NCBI RefSeq assembly: GCF_003314435.2
Contig: NZ_QNVY02000001.1
Location: 1 to 64,000, forward strand
Direction: 5' to 3'
From: Flavobacterium petrolei
GTDB taxonomy: Bacteria > Bacteroidota > Bacteroidia > Flavobacteriales > Flavobacteriaceae
Length of the DNA stretch: 64,000 nucleotides
Shown: piece by piece, positions 27,947-35,676 of the stretch
How positions within the stretch are numbered: position 1 is the first letter of the stretch
Layout of the letters: the number at the start of each line of letters is the position of its first letter
The notes under the pieces: model-generated
Databases searched by the model: none
The model's input: only the letters and a program-made list of their open reading frames with translations
Told to the model about the DNA's origin: nothing
Translations under genes and position numbers: made by a program

Positions 27947-29125
27947 TTAATATTCGAAAGTTCCATATTCACTGGTAATAGTCAGTTTTTTTGAAGTAGC
28001 AACTTCTACCCTACCTACAATTTGTGCATCAACATTGAATGATTTTGAAATTGCGATAATATCTTGTGCAACAGCTTCCGGAACATAAATTTCCATACGG
28101 TGACCGCAATTGAAAACTTGGTACATCTCTTTCCAATCCGTTTTTGATTGCTCCTGAATTAATTGAAACAAAGGTGGAACCGGAAATAAATTATCTTTTA
28201 TAATGTGTAAATTTTCTACAAAATGTAAAATTTTAGTTTGCGCTCCTCCACTGCAATGCACCATTCCGTGAATTTCATTAGAAGAATATTTATCTAAAAT
28301 TTTCTTGATGATTGGCGCATAGGTTCTGGTTGGCGAAAGTACTAATTGACCGGCATCGATTGGAGAATTTTCAACTGCATCCGTCAATTGTACTTGACCG
28401 GAATAGATTAATTCCTCCGGAACTGCAGCATCAAAACTCTCAGGATACTTTGTTGCCAAATACTTCCCAAAAACATCATGACGCGCTGATGTCAATCCGT
28501 TGCTTCCCATACCACCATTATAACTTTTCTCGTACGTAGCCTGACCAAAAGAAGCCAATCCTACAATTACGTCACCTGCTTTAATATTGGCATTATCAAT
28601 TACTTTGCTACGTTTCATGCGAGCTGTAACTGTTGAATCTACAATTATTGTTCGAACAATATCACCTACATCTGCCGTTTCACCACCTGTAGAATGTATG
28701 GTTACCCCAAAAGAATCCAGTTCTTTAATAAGTTCTTCAGTTCCGTTGATAATCGCTGAAATTACTTCGGCGGTGATCAAATTTTTATTTCTTCCAATAG
28801 TCGACGAAAGCAAAATATTATCAGTTGCTCCCACACACAATAAATCGTCAATATTCATGATTAACGCATCTTGAGCAATGCCTTTCCAGACAGAAATATC
28901 TCCGGTTTCTTTCCAATACATGTATGCCAAAGAGGATTTAGTTCCTGCTCCATCAGCATGCATAATCAGACAATAGTCTTCGTCTTGAGTTAAATAATCA
29001 GGGACAATTTTGCAGAAAGCTTGTGGAAATAATCCTTTATCAATGTTTTTTATGGCATTATGAACATCTTCTTTAGATGCCGAAACACCTCTAAGTGCAT
29101 ATCTTTTTGACGTATCTGAACTCAT
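27947..29125 (-). CDS. purM: Phosphoribosylformylglycinamidine cyclo-ligase (AIR synthetase)
   Basis: Closes the imidazole ring of AIR in de novo purine synthesis, using ATP. The 392-residue length matches the longer form typical of Bacteroidota. Family features include ALRGVSASKEDVH, the glycine-rich segment HADGAGTKSSLAYMYW, MNIDDLLCVGA and STGGETADVGDIVRT. The gene stands apart from other pur genes. A TATCTTTG -7 box lies 45 bases upstream of the ATG. Confidence 0.93.
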   Translation of the reverse strand: MSSDTSKRYALRGVSASKEDVHNAIKNIDKGLFPQAFCKIVPDYLTQDEDYCLIMHADGAGTKSSLAYMYWKETGDISVWKGIAQDALIMNIDDLLCVGATDNILLSSTIGRNKNLITAEVISAIINGTEELIKELDSFGVTIHSTGGETADVGDIVRTIIVDSTVTARMKRSKVIDNANIKAGDVIVGLASFGQATYEKSYNGGMGSNGLTSARHDVFGKYLATKYPESFDAAVPEELIYSGQVQLTDAVENSPIDAGQLVLSPTRTYAPIIKKILDKYSSNEIHGMVHCSGGAQTKILHFVENLHIIKDNLFPVPPLFQLIQEQSKTDWKEMYQVFNCGHRMEIYVPEAVAQDIIAISKSFNVDAQIVGRVEVATSKKLTITSEYGTFEY

Positions 29126-29169
29126 GTAGTATAGTTGTGAAGCCTGCTTTTAGGCAGGTAGTTGTGCGG

Positions 29170-29177
29170 CAAAGATA
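29170..29177 (-). promoter_or_regulatory. purM -7 promoter box
   Basis: TATCTTTG on the minus strand fits TAnnTTTG. No good TTG is found at the right distance, so only the -7 element is supported. A small CCTGC/GCAGG hairpin follows in the leader (about 29141-29157). Confidence 0.4.
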
Positions 29178-29307
29178 ATTATTTTTTTGGGTTTTGCCTA
29201 TCGAGTCATAAGAAGTGTTTCGTGATAAATTTGTCCCGCAAAGAAAATTCATGCACACCTTACGTTTAGGATCTAAGAGAGGAATATCTTAAAAATGCAT
29301 GTCAAAA

Positions 29308-29341
29308 AAAATGTCTATCCGAAACAGATAGACATTTTCAC
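29308..29341 (-). terminator. Terminator of the curli operon
   Basis: AATGTCTATC pairs with GATAGACATT. On the minus strand the stem is followed by eight T. It lies directly after the lipoprotein gene ending at 29357. Confidence 0.85.
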
Positions 29342-29356
29342 AAAAAAGATGAATTA

Positions 29357-30838
29357 TTACTTCCACTCTGGCATAGAGCCGCCGGTAAATAAAGTGGTAC
29401 GGGAATCAACGTCACTGATACTGGCTTTTTGAATATTTTTTATAGAAATTCCATCATTAGACGTATTTGTAAAAATCACGTCTGCTTCATTAGGAGAAAA
29501 TTTAACATCCAAGTCATTGTAGCCATCTGGCTTCTTAGTATCTAATTCGGTTGAAGTGTTAGTGATACGATTGTAGATAAAAATTCGAGAATCTAATCTT
29601 CTGTAATTTGAGCTTTGATAACCTGAAATGTCCCTTGTATAAACAATTTTTTGATTATCCACAGAAATATTTAATCCACTTACCGCTCCATTTAATCCGG
29701 AGAGCACTTCATAAAGAAAAGCTCCAGCGCTATTTATGACATAAATTTCTACATTATAACCTGAAATATCATTTACTTTCAATACGATTTGAGTTCCATC
29801 CTGACTCCAGTCACATTCAGATATAAACTTACCATTTGGTGTTTTAAATAATTCTATCAATCCTCCTCCATTTGCATCAATCCGGTAAAGTTTGTCAAAA
29901 TTCGGATAAATCAACTGACTTCCATTAGTACTCCAGCAGTAATTAATGTGTTCCATATTAAATCCTGCAATAGGAATTGAATTCGTAACTTTAAAAACAT
30001 TTGAACCATCTGGATCCATTGTATAAATTTGATTTTGAGATCCATCTGAACTAATATAGGCAATCTTATTTATTTGCAAATTTTTTCTGGGCCTAAAACT
30101 ATTCACCTCAGAAGAAGACAATTGTAATTCATTTCCAGCTTCGTCAGCAGTGAAAATAACATTATTACTGTTTACCTTTTTGATGTACAAAAATCTAGGA
30201 TTTGGAAATGCCAAAGTTGTAAAGGTATTTGTTACACTATTTGACGGACTATTTATACCATCTGAAGAAGAAACTTGCCAATAATACTTTGTACTATAAC
30301 TCAAACCTGATATTTCAAACGTAGTAGTTTTTATATCTTTATAAGTAGTTATAACATCAGTAGTACCATTTTTAAGTGTTACGGTATACATTAACGGATC
30401 AGACTCTTTATCAGTAGCGGTCCAAGTTAAATTCAGTTTTAAACTTTGACTTTTTGCATTATCTAAAGGTGCTGTTAATACAGGAATATCTGGTGGTTTA
30501 TTATTTACTGTTGATATGTCCAGTTCAAAAATAATTTGTACGGTCACATCTTTAGTGATAGTAGCAGGTTCAAATTTAGATATGTAACCATCTTTTTGTG
30601 CCTGAAAAGAATATTTTCCAACGAGAATTTCACTAAATTCAAAGTAGCCGTCTTTGTCTGTAAAAAAGGTGCTGGTGGTTGGACTGGTAGAAATTCTTGC
30701 GTTCGCTAAAGGCTCAAAAGTTTCTGCATCAACAACTCTGCCTTTAACTTTCCCCATACCGCTATCATCAATTAGTTCTTCACTGCAAGAAACCAAGAAA
30801 ATAAAACATATAACTATTTTTATCCCTATTTTTTTCAT
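29357..30838 (-). CDS. Curli-operon lipoprotein with regulatory-like, Fn3 and propeller domains
   Basis: A 493-residue lipoprotein with lipobox LVSC (about Cys18). A carboxypeptidase-regulatory-like beta sandwich (about 30-110, KGRVVDAETFEPLANARIS), a fibronectin type III domain (about 120-210, with KYYWQVSSSDGINSPSN) and a TolB/WD40-like beta propeller (about 215-493, repeats such as IYTMDPDGSN and LYRIDANGGG) follow. It is the last gene of the curli locus, 63 bases after csgG, and is probably a surface or periplasmic accessory factor for fibre attachment. That role is inferred from position. Confidence 0.75.
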   Translation of the reverse strand: MKKIGIKIVICFIFLVSCSEELIDDSGMGKVKGRVVDAETFEPLANARISTSPTTSTFFTDKDGYFEFSEILVGKYSFQAQKDGYISKFEPATITKDVTVQIIFELDISTVNNKPPDIPVLTAPLDNAKSQSLKLNLTWTATDKESDPLMYTVTLKNGTTDVITTYKDIKTTTFEISGLSYSTKYYWQVSSSDGINSPSNSVTNTFTTLAFPNPRFLYIKKVNSNNVIFTADEAGNELQLSSSEVNSFRPRKNLQINKIAYISSDGSQNQIYTMDPDGSNVFKVTNSIPIAGFNMEHINYCWSTNGSQLIYPNFDKLYRIDANGGGLIELFKTPNGKFISECDWSQDGTQIVLKVNDISGYNVEIYVINSAGAFLYEVLSGLNGAVSGLNISVDNQKIVYTRDISGYQSSNYRRLDSRIFIYNRITNTSTELDTKKPDGYNDLDVKFSPNEADVIFTNTSNDGISIKNIQKASISDVDSRTTLFTGGSMPEWK

Positions 30839-30901
30839 CTTTAGATTGTATTATTTTTATTAGACAACCAATCATTAACATAAAACATGCTGATTTTAAT
30901 C

Positions 30902-32281
30902 CTAACGTTTTTTTGTCTTTATTTTTGATTTATTTGGAAAATAATAAGTGATTCCAGCTCCAAAACGCCAATAATAATCATCTCTTTTGCCACTAATTAC
31001 ATAATCGACATTATCAGAAAAATTTAAATTATGTTCCCCATAAAATTTGAATCCAAAATTATTGGTAATTAAGTATTCTAAACCAGCTCCATACTGAATT
31101 TTAGTGTGCAAATTTTTATAATCTGAATTGAAACTTGTCCCTGTTCCTGCAAAAAAGTAAGGTGTCAATACATCGTAGGGAAGCACTAGATATTCTAAAT
31201 TTAGATCTAATGAAGCATACCCTACATCCAATTTGTTTTTATTTCCAAGTAAAAATACATTGGTAGAGGCACTAATATTAAAATTTGGAGTCAAAGAAAA
31301 TTTGAGAGCTCCTCTCACCATCGGTTTGGCTATCGGATTTGGATAATCTCCTGCCATGTAGGTTGCTCCTCCGACTAATTCCACTCCAAATCTACCACGT
31401 TTTTCATTTCGATTTCTACCGTAAAGCAAGGCCAAATCAGCTTCATCTTTTTCTTTGGTATAAGAATCTAAAAAGTTTTTGACTTGAATATTTGTGGCGT
31501 CTACTTCCCAAAGATTATCTTTAATTCCATCAACAATTAATCCTTCTACGGCTTTTTCAATTGCTTCAGTAACAGCAAGCTGAATTGGCTCATTTCTGGT
31601 AAAACCAGTTTCTACTTCAAGTAACCGTTTGATGTTTACATATTTGAATAAATTAGCATCAACGCTTTGAGATAAAATTGTTTTGGAAACATAAACAGTA
31701 TTTAAAATTTTACCATTTGAGGTAGAAACTAATCTCAGATAAATTGAAATTCTGTCTTGTCTGTATCGAGTAGAACCGCCAGTTCCAAAATATCTGGCGC
31801 CAAACCCACCCGTTATAATATTAGAATCATAGGAAATTATACCTCCTTCCAATAAAACTCCAGCAAACAAAAGAGGGGTCAATTGTGATTCATTAGTATT
31901 TGAACTTGCTGCATATTCTTGCCGTGTAGACCTTATTATATTTCGTTCATTCAAAAGATTTCCTAGATTTTCTCTTTCTATAGGTACAAACCATTTTGAA
32001 TCCCCTAAAGCCTTAATCAATATTGATGTAGCTCCTTGTGTAACTGCTGTGCTAAATGTACTCCCTTGCTCTATGGCTTTATACTGACCCGTTTGATCTT
32101 TAAATTTATAAACGCCAACAACAACAGGCTCTTTTGGCTTAGGTAATTTTAATAATGAAGAAGTCGCAGGAGTGTTCTCACCATAAATCGCTTTTTCGAC
32201 GCCTACAGGTTGATTGAAATAAGCTGCACAACTAGAAAACAAAAATACAAGCAGAAGAATGACAGTAGGTTTTTTATTCAT
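30902..32281 (-). CDS. csgG: Curli secretion channel CsgG with C-terminal beta-barrel-like domain
   Basis: Outer-membrane lipoprotein pore that secretes curlin subunits. The lipobox is FSSC (Cys18). CsgG-family residues run to about 280: VVGVYKFKDQTGQYK, KALGDSKWFVPIEREN and LLNERNIIRSTRQEY. E. coli CsgG is 277 residues, but this protein has 459. The extra part (about 295-459) is glycine- and aromatic-rich with alternating strands and a terminal FGAGITYYF, like a small OmpA-type barrel. It lies in the curli operon, 125 bases after csgF. Family assignment is firm; the barrel is inferred from pattern. Confidence 0.9.
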   Translation of the reverse strand: MNKKPTVILLLVFLFSSCAAYFNQPVGVEKAIYGENTPATSSLLKLPKPKEPVVVGVYKFKDQTGQYKAIEQGSTFSTAVTQGATSILIKALGDSKWFVPIERENLGNLLNERNIIRSTRQEYAASSNTNESQLTPLLFAGVLLEGGIISYDSNIITGGFGARYFGTGGSTRYRQDRISIYLRLVSTSNGKILNTVYVSKTILSQSVDANLFKYVNIKRLLEVETGFTRNEPIQLAVTEAIEKAVEGLIVDGIKDNLWEVDATNIQVKNFLDSYTKEKDEADLALLYGRNRNEKRGRFGVELVGGATYMAGDYPNPIAKPMVRGALKFSLTPNFNISASTNVFLLGNKNKLDVGYASLDLNLEYLVLPYDVLTPYFFAGTGTSFNSDYKNLHTKIQYGAGLEYLITNNFGFKFYGEHNLNFSDNVDYVISGKRDDYYWRFGAGITYYFPNKSKIKTKKR

Positions 32282-32406
32282 GATTATATCTTATATTAAC
32301 TTATTTGGGAAGAAAAAATATTCTACAAGTTTCTTAGTGAAGAATAATTAGAGCACGGAGCTAATCCTCTAATTATAAAAAGTAGTTTAATCCAATCTAA
32401 AAAATA

Positions 32407-32817
32407 TCAATTATTGCCAGGAATAAATATCTGTGTTTGCTCTCCCGTGTCTGTATCAAGTATATCAACAACTAAACCGAGGTTTGATGGGTAGATATCT
32501 ACCGCTAAACTCCCAAAAACATAGGATCCTTCAGCAATACCTTTATCCCCAAACTGGTTTTCGAATAATGAGTTAGAAATTTTATTTAATAATTGATTAT
32601 TGAGATTTTCTTTAAAGCGTTCCAACTCTGTTTTCTGTTCAAATCCTGTTTTGGTATCTTCTTTAAAATCATTTTGACTTTCAGCAGAACTAAGTAGCCA
32701 CTGATAATTAAATGTATCACCGCCAAAAGCAGGATTCTTTGGTTTATAAACTAAATCTTGTGCATTTGAGTTTATAAAAACTCCTAAAAGTAATGCCATT
32801 AAAAGTAATGTTCTCAT
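32407..32817 (-). CDS. csgF: Curli assembly protein CsgF
   Basis: Couples curlin export to surface nucleation by capping the CsgG channel. The 136 residues carry a signal peptide (ends about 19, NSNAQ) and the CsgF hallmark NPAFGGDTFNYQWLLSSAES directly after it. In E. coli this N-terminal region inserts into the CsgG constriction. The C-terminal half is beta-rich. It lies between csgE and csgG. Confidence 0.9.
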   Translation of the reverse strand: MRTLLLMALLLGVFINSNAQDLVYKPKNPAFGGDTFNYQWLLSSAESQNDFKEDTKTGFEQKTELERFKENLNNQLLNKISNSLFENQFGDKGIAEGSYVFGSLAVDIYPSNLGLVVDILDTDTGEQTQIFIPGNN

Positions 32818-32926
32818 ACTGAAATTGATTTAAATAAACATGATCGAGAAACCCCAAAAAAAAGTAACGCAGATATCGTTCGATGTAAGTCATTATAAAA
32901 TTTTTAATAAGCTCCTTAATAAACAT

Positions 32927-33658
32927 TCAATATTGAGTAATAAATTTATTTTGTTTTTCAATATTCTTGAAATATTTAAAAACTTTTGCTGAAGACGTTT
33001 CTGCCATAAATTTCAAAAAATCTTCATCAGGTTTTGCAATAAATTCTTCTATTACCTCACTATCTACATTAATAGAAATCTTAGTGGTTCTACCGAAGGT
33101 CAACTCTTCCTGAATGGAAATAATTTTGCTTGAATTTAATTTTAATTTAGAAAAGGCATTATAAAAAAGATCATAGAAATCATTACCTAATTTAGTTTTA
33201 GTATCATTAGATACAATCCCCACCATTTCTAATCCATCCTTAGGCTTAAGAATACCTAAGTTTGAATCTTCTTCCCCAAAAATTATTCGATCTTTACCTA
33301 TTATTTTATTATCCTCATCATAAATCAATAATAATATAATAATCTGATCTTCTGTACTTTTATTAATTTGAGTTTTAGAAAGTGTAATTTTATTTAGAGG
33401 CTCTAAGGTAACTCTGCCATCTTGAGCATTACTTGATCTATTGGAATTAGATTTGTTTTTTCTAAAAACAGAAAGCTTAAATGAAATATTTTTAAATTCG
33501 GACTTTAAATTCTCAACAGTTCCAACAACTGACAAAGTATTTTCAATCTCTTCAACATCAATCTTGGCTTTAACTTCTTTATAAACAACTTGAGCTGCCA
33601 AAAATTGAATATTAAAATAGAAGAACAAAGCCACAATTTTAATTAAAAATCTTTTCAT
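32927..33658 (-). CDS. csgE: CsgH-like/CsgE fusion, curli chaperone and secretion-specificity protein
   Basis: A 243-residue secreted protein, about twice the length of E. coli CsgE. After a signal peptide (about 1-22) the first half (about 23-128) is a beta-sandwich pattern with SNSNRSSNAQDGRVTLEPLN, resembling CsgH, a curlin-aggregation inhibitor of alphaproteobacteria. The second half (about 135-243) is CsgE-like: GNDFYDLFYNAFSKLKLN, then IQEELTFGRTTKISINVDSE. CsgE guides curlin into CsgG. It starts 3 bases after the minor curlin gene stop. The CsgE call is firm; the CsgH-like half is an inference. Confidence 0.82.
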   Translation of the reverse strand: MKRFLIKIVALFFYFNIQFLAAQVVYKEVKAKIDVEEIENTLSVVGTVENLKSEFKNISFKLSVFRKNKSNSNRSSNAQDGRVTLEPLNKITLSKTQINKSTEDQIIILLLIYDEDNKIIGKDRIIFGEEDSNLGILKPKDGLEMVGIVSNDTKTKLGNDFYDLFYNAFSKLKLNSSKIISIQEELTFGRTTKISINVDSEVIEEFIAKPDEDFLKFMAETSSAKVFKYFKNIEKQNKFITQY

Positions 33659-33661
33659 AAC

Positions 33662-34180
33662 TTAATGATTAAAAATATAAATTGCTCCCGAATTTCCTGA
33701 TTGAGTAATTTTCAAATCTTTAGATATTGAATTAGACCCATTGTTAAATAATGTCAAATTATTTCCTTCCTGATTTATCGTCATATTTATTGAACCCGAA
33801 GTATATGATGAAAAATCACTCACATAATTATTATTTCCGAACTGGGTTACTAATTGTGTTAAATCATAAGCATTTTTGTCAACAGATACATAATTATTTA
33901 ATCCATATTGACCAATTACAATGGTAGAATTTTCATTATGTAAGCTTATATCTGAATAATTATTAAAACCTATTTGAGAAATATGTATTAAGTTATTATT
34001 CGATAGCAACTGAATATTTGATGACTGTTGAACTTGGCCAATTTCATTATTTCCAACGTATATCAAATCCTTACTCACTAAGTATAATGAATTTACAGGA
34101 GAATTTAATTCTTGTGCTTCTACGAAGCTTATCGTAAAAAACATGGATAGAAATAAAAAAATATCAAATTTTGGTTTCAT
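33662..34180 (-). CDS. csgB: Minor curlin / CsgB-like nucleator
   Basis: A 172-residue protein with signal peptide (about 1-22) and degenerate curlin repeats: QIGFNNYSDI, QYGLNNYVSV, QFGNNNYVSD, QEGNNLTLFN and QSGNSGAIYIFN. The repeats are fewer and less regular than in the major curlin at 34371-35057, as for E. coli CsgB against CsgA. A nucleator role is inferred from that comparison and from position. It is closely followed by csgE. Confidence 0.8.
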   Translation of the reverse strand: MKPKFDIFLFLSMFFTISFVEAQELNSPVNSLYLVSKDLIYVGNNEIGQVQQSSNIQLLSNNNLIHISQIGFNNYSDISLHNENSTIVIGQYGLNNYVSVDKNAYDLTQLVTQFGNNNYVSDFSSYTSGSINMTINQEGNNLTLFNNGSNSISKDLKITQSGNSGAIYIFNH

Positions 34181-34323
34181 GAGTCATTAATTATGAATTT
34201 TAAACCTAAATTTCCTTAAAATAGTTTCAACTATTCCTATTCAATCATTTGCAGTAAGAAAAAAGCTTTGACTATTGTTTATTAAAATCTATGCTTACTA
34301 TTTATGATAACAAATAGTTCTTT

Positions 34324-34360
34324 AAAAAAAAAGGTGGAATTGTTAACCAATTCCACCTTT
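34324..34360 (-). terminator. Terminator after the major curlin gene
   Basis: AAGGTGGAATTG (34331-34342) and CAATTCCACCTT (34348-34359) form a perfect stem. On the minus strand a run of T follows. It lies just after the csgA stop and before csgB, so it probably lowers expression of the downstream genes relative to csgA. Confidence 0.85.
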
Positions 34361-34370
34361 AAGAAAGTAA

Positions 34371-35057
34371 TTAGTTAGATTGCATAACTAAACTCATATT
34401 TCCAGTTCCCCATTGGTTAACTGTACTTAAATGGTTATCACCAGTTTGTATAGTCCAAGCATTATTTGCTGTCCCATATTGATTGATGAAAGAAGTGTTA
34501 TCAGTACCTAATTGAGTAGTAACTGCCATATTATATTCTCCATTTTGATAAACATTGGCATCATTTCCTAAACCAACTTGAAACACAAGAGAGTTATTAT
34601 CATGTCCATCTTGCATTGTTTTGGCAGAATTCGCTATATCAAACTGCAAAGTAGTTGAAGAGTTGTCTCTACCTATTTGAGTTGTTCTAGCATAATTAAG
34701 GAAACCAGCTTGTCCTATAACAGCATCGTTTCTTCTTCCATCTTGAGTGATGTAAGCAGCATTACCAATTCCTAATTGACCTATGTAAGCATCATTTCGA
34801 CGCCCTTTTTGGTCAACATTTGCATAGTTTAACGCTCCCCCTTGGTTGATGTCAGCTTCGTTATTTCTACCATCTTGATCTACTACAGATAAATTGGCAA
34901 ATCCTAATTGCAAAACATCTGAATCATTTGCAATTCCAGACTGTGTAACAACAGCAGCATTTGCAATTCCAAACTGATTTACTGCACTAACATTTCCTTG
35001 TGCAAAACTAAATGAGGCCACAAGCATCGCGGAGATGCTTAAAATTACTTTTTTCAT
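34371..35057 (-). CDS. csgA: Major curlin subunit, 18 repeats of 11 residues
   Basis: Functional amyloid subunit of the surface fibre. After the signal peptide (about 1-19) the mature protein is almost entirely 18 consecutive 11-residue units of the form QxGxxNxAxVx, without a single insertion between the first QFGIAN and the last QSN. Each unit is one beta strand. E. coli CsgA has five 22-residue repeats, equal to ten strands, so this subunit is nearly twice as long. It is first in the curli locus and has its own terminator. Secretion by CsgG and nucleation by the neighbouring CsgB-like protein are expected. Confidence 0.93.
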   Translation of the reverse strand: MKKVILSISAMLVASFSFAQGNVSAVNQFGIANAAVVTQSGIANDSDVLQLGFANLSVVDQDGRNNEADINQGGALNYANVDQKGRRNDAYIGQLGIGNAAYITQDGRRNDAVIGQAGFLNYARTTQIGRDNSSTTLQFDIANSAKTMQDGHDNNSLVFQVGLGNDANVYQNGEYNMAVTTQLGTDNTSFINQYGTANNAWTIQTGDNHLSTVNQWGTGNMSLVMQSN

Positions 35058-35617
35058 AATAAATATATTTAATTGGTTGTTAATACAAATTAATATATAG
35101 GTTCAAAAAAGTGATTTGGGATCTGCTTTTTTAAGTAATAATTAATAAGAAATACATTTTTAATTATTTGCTTATTTCATTACTACATATCAAAGATAAA
35201 AAACATAATTAAAAGAAAACACGTATAAATACCTGTTTTTCATCTAATTAAAATATTTTTCGATGAAACGTAATTCTGTATCGACGAACTACGTTTTTCA
35301 TAAAATTCATAAACAAGAAAGAGACTACATAAACTAGATTTGCAAAAATACCTTACCTCATCAATACAATTAAAAAGAACTTCACAACAAAAAAAACAAA
35401 TTATAATGAAGAAAAAGAAAAATAATACAATATTACATACACTATACATATTGTAGTACTCTGCGCTTAATATGGATAATTAAAACTAAATTAGTAACCA
35501 CAGTAAAAGATACAAGGATATTTTAACTGCATCTATTAAATTACCTTAGATAAACTAAAACAGGAATACAATCTATTAACCAACCTTATCGTCCTATTAT
35601 CCTCTATAAGAGTTTTT
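35058..35617. other. Non-coding gap upstream of csgA
   Basis: About 560 bases of very AT-rich DNA with no convincing ORF. A long spacer before csgA fits a heavily regulated promoter region, as in curli loci elsewhere. No clear TTG-N19/21-TAnnTTTG match was found. The only notable structure is the terminator of the neighbouring glnN at its right end. Confidence 0.45.
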
Positions 35618-35658
35618 GACAAAAAAAAGCCCTTCCAAAACGGAAAGGCTTTTAAAAG
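35618..35658 (-). terminator. glnN terminator
   Basis: On the minus strand AAAGCCTTTCC and GGAAGGGCTTT pair around a short loop and are followed by a long T run. It lies immediately behind glnN. Confidence 0.85.
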
Positions 35659-35676
35659 TTTTAGAATTTGTACTTA

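Noticed and set aside
34371..35057. Regular repeats that might be a CRISPR array or DNA satellite
   Set aside because: The repetition is at protein level (11-residue curlin units) in one open frame. The nucleotide units are diverged, with no constant repeat-spacer pattern.
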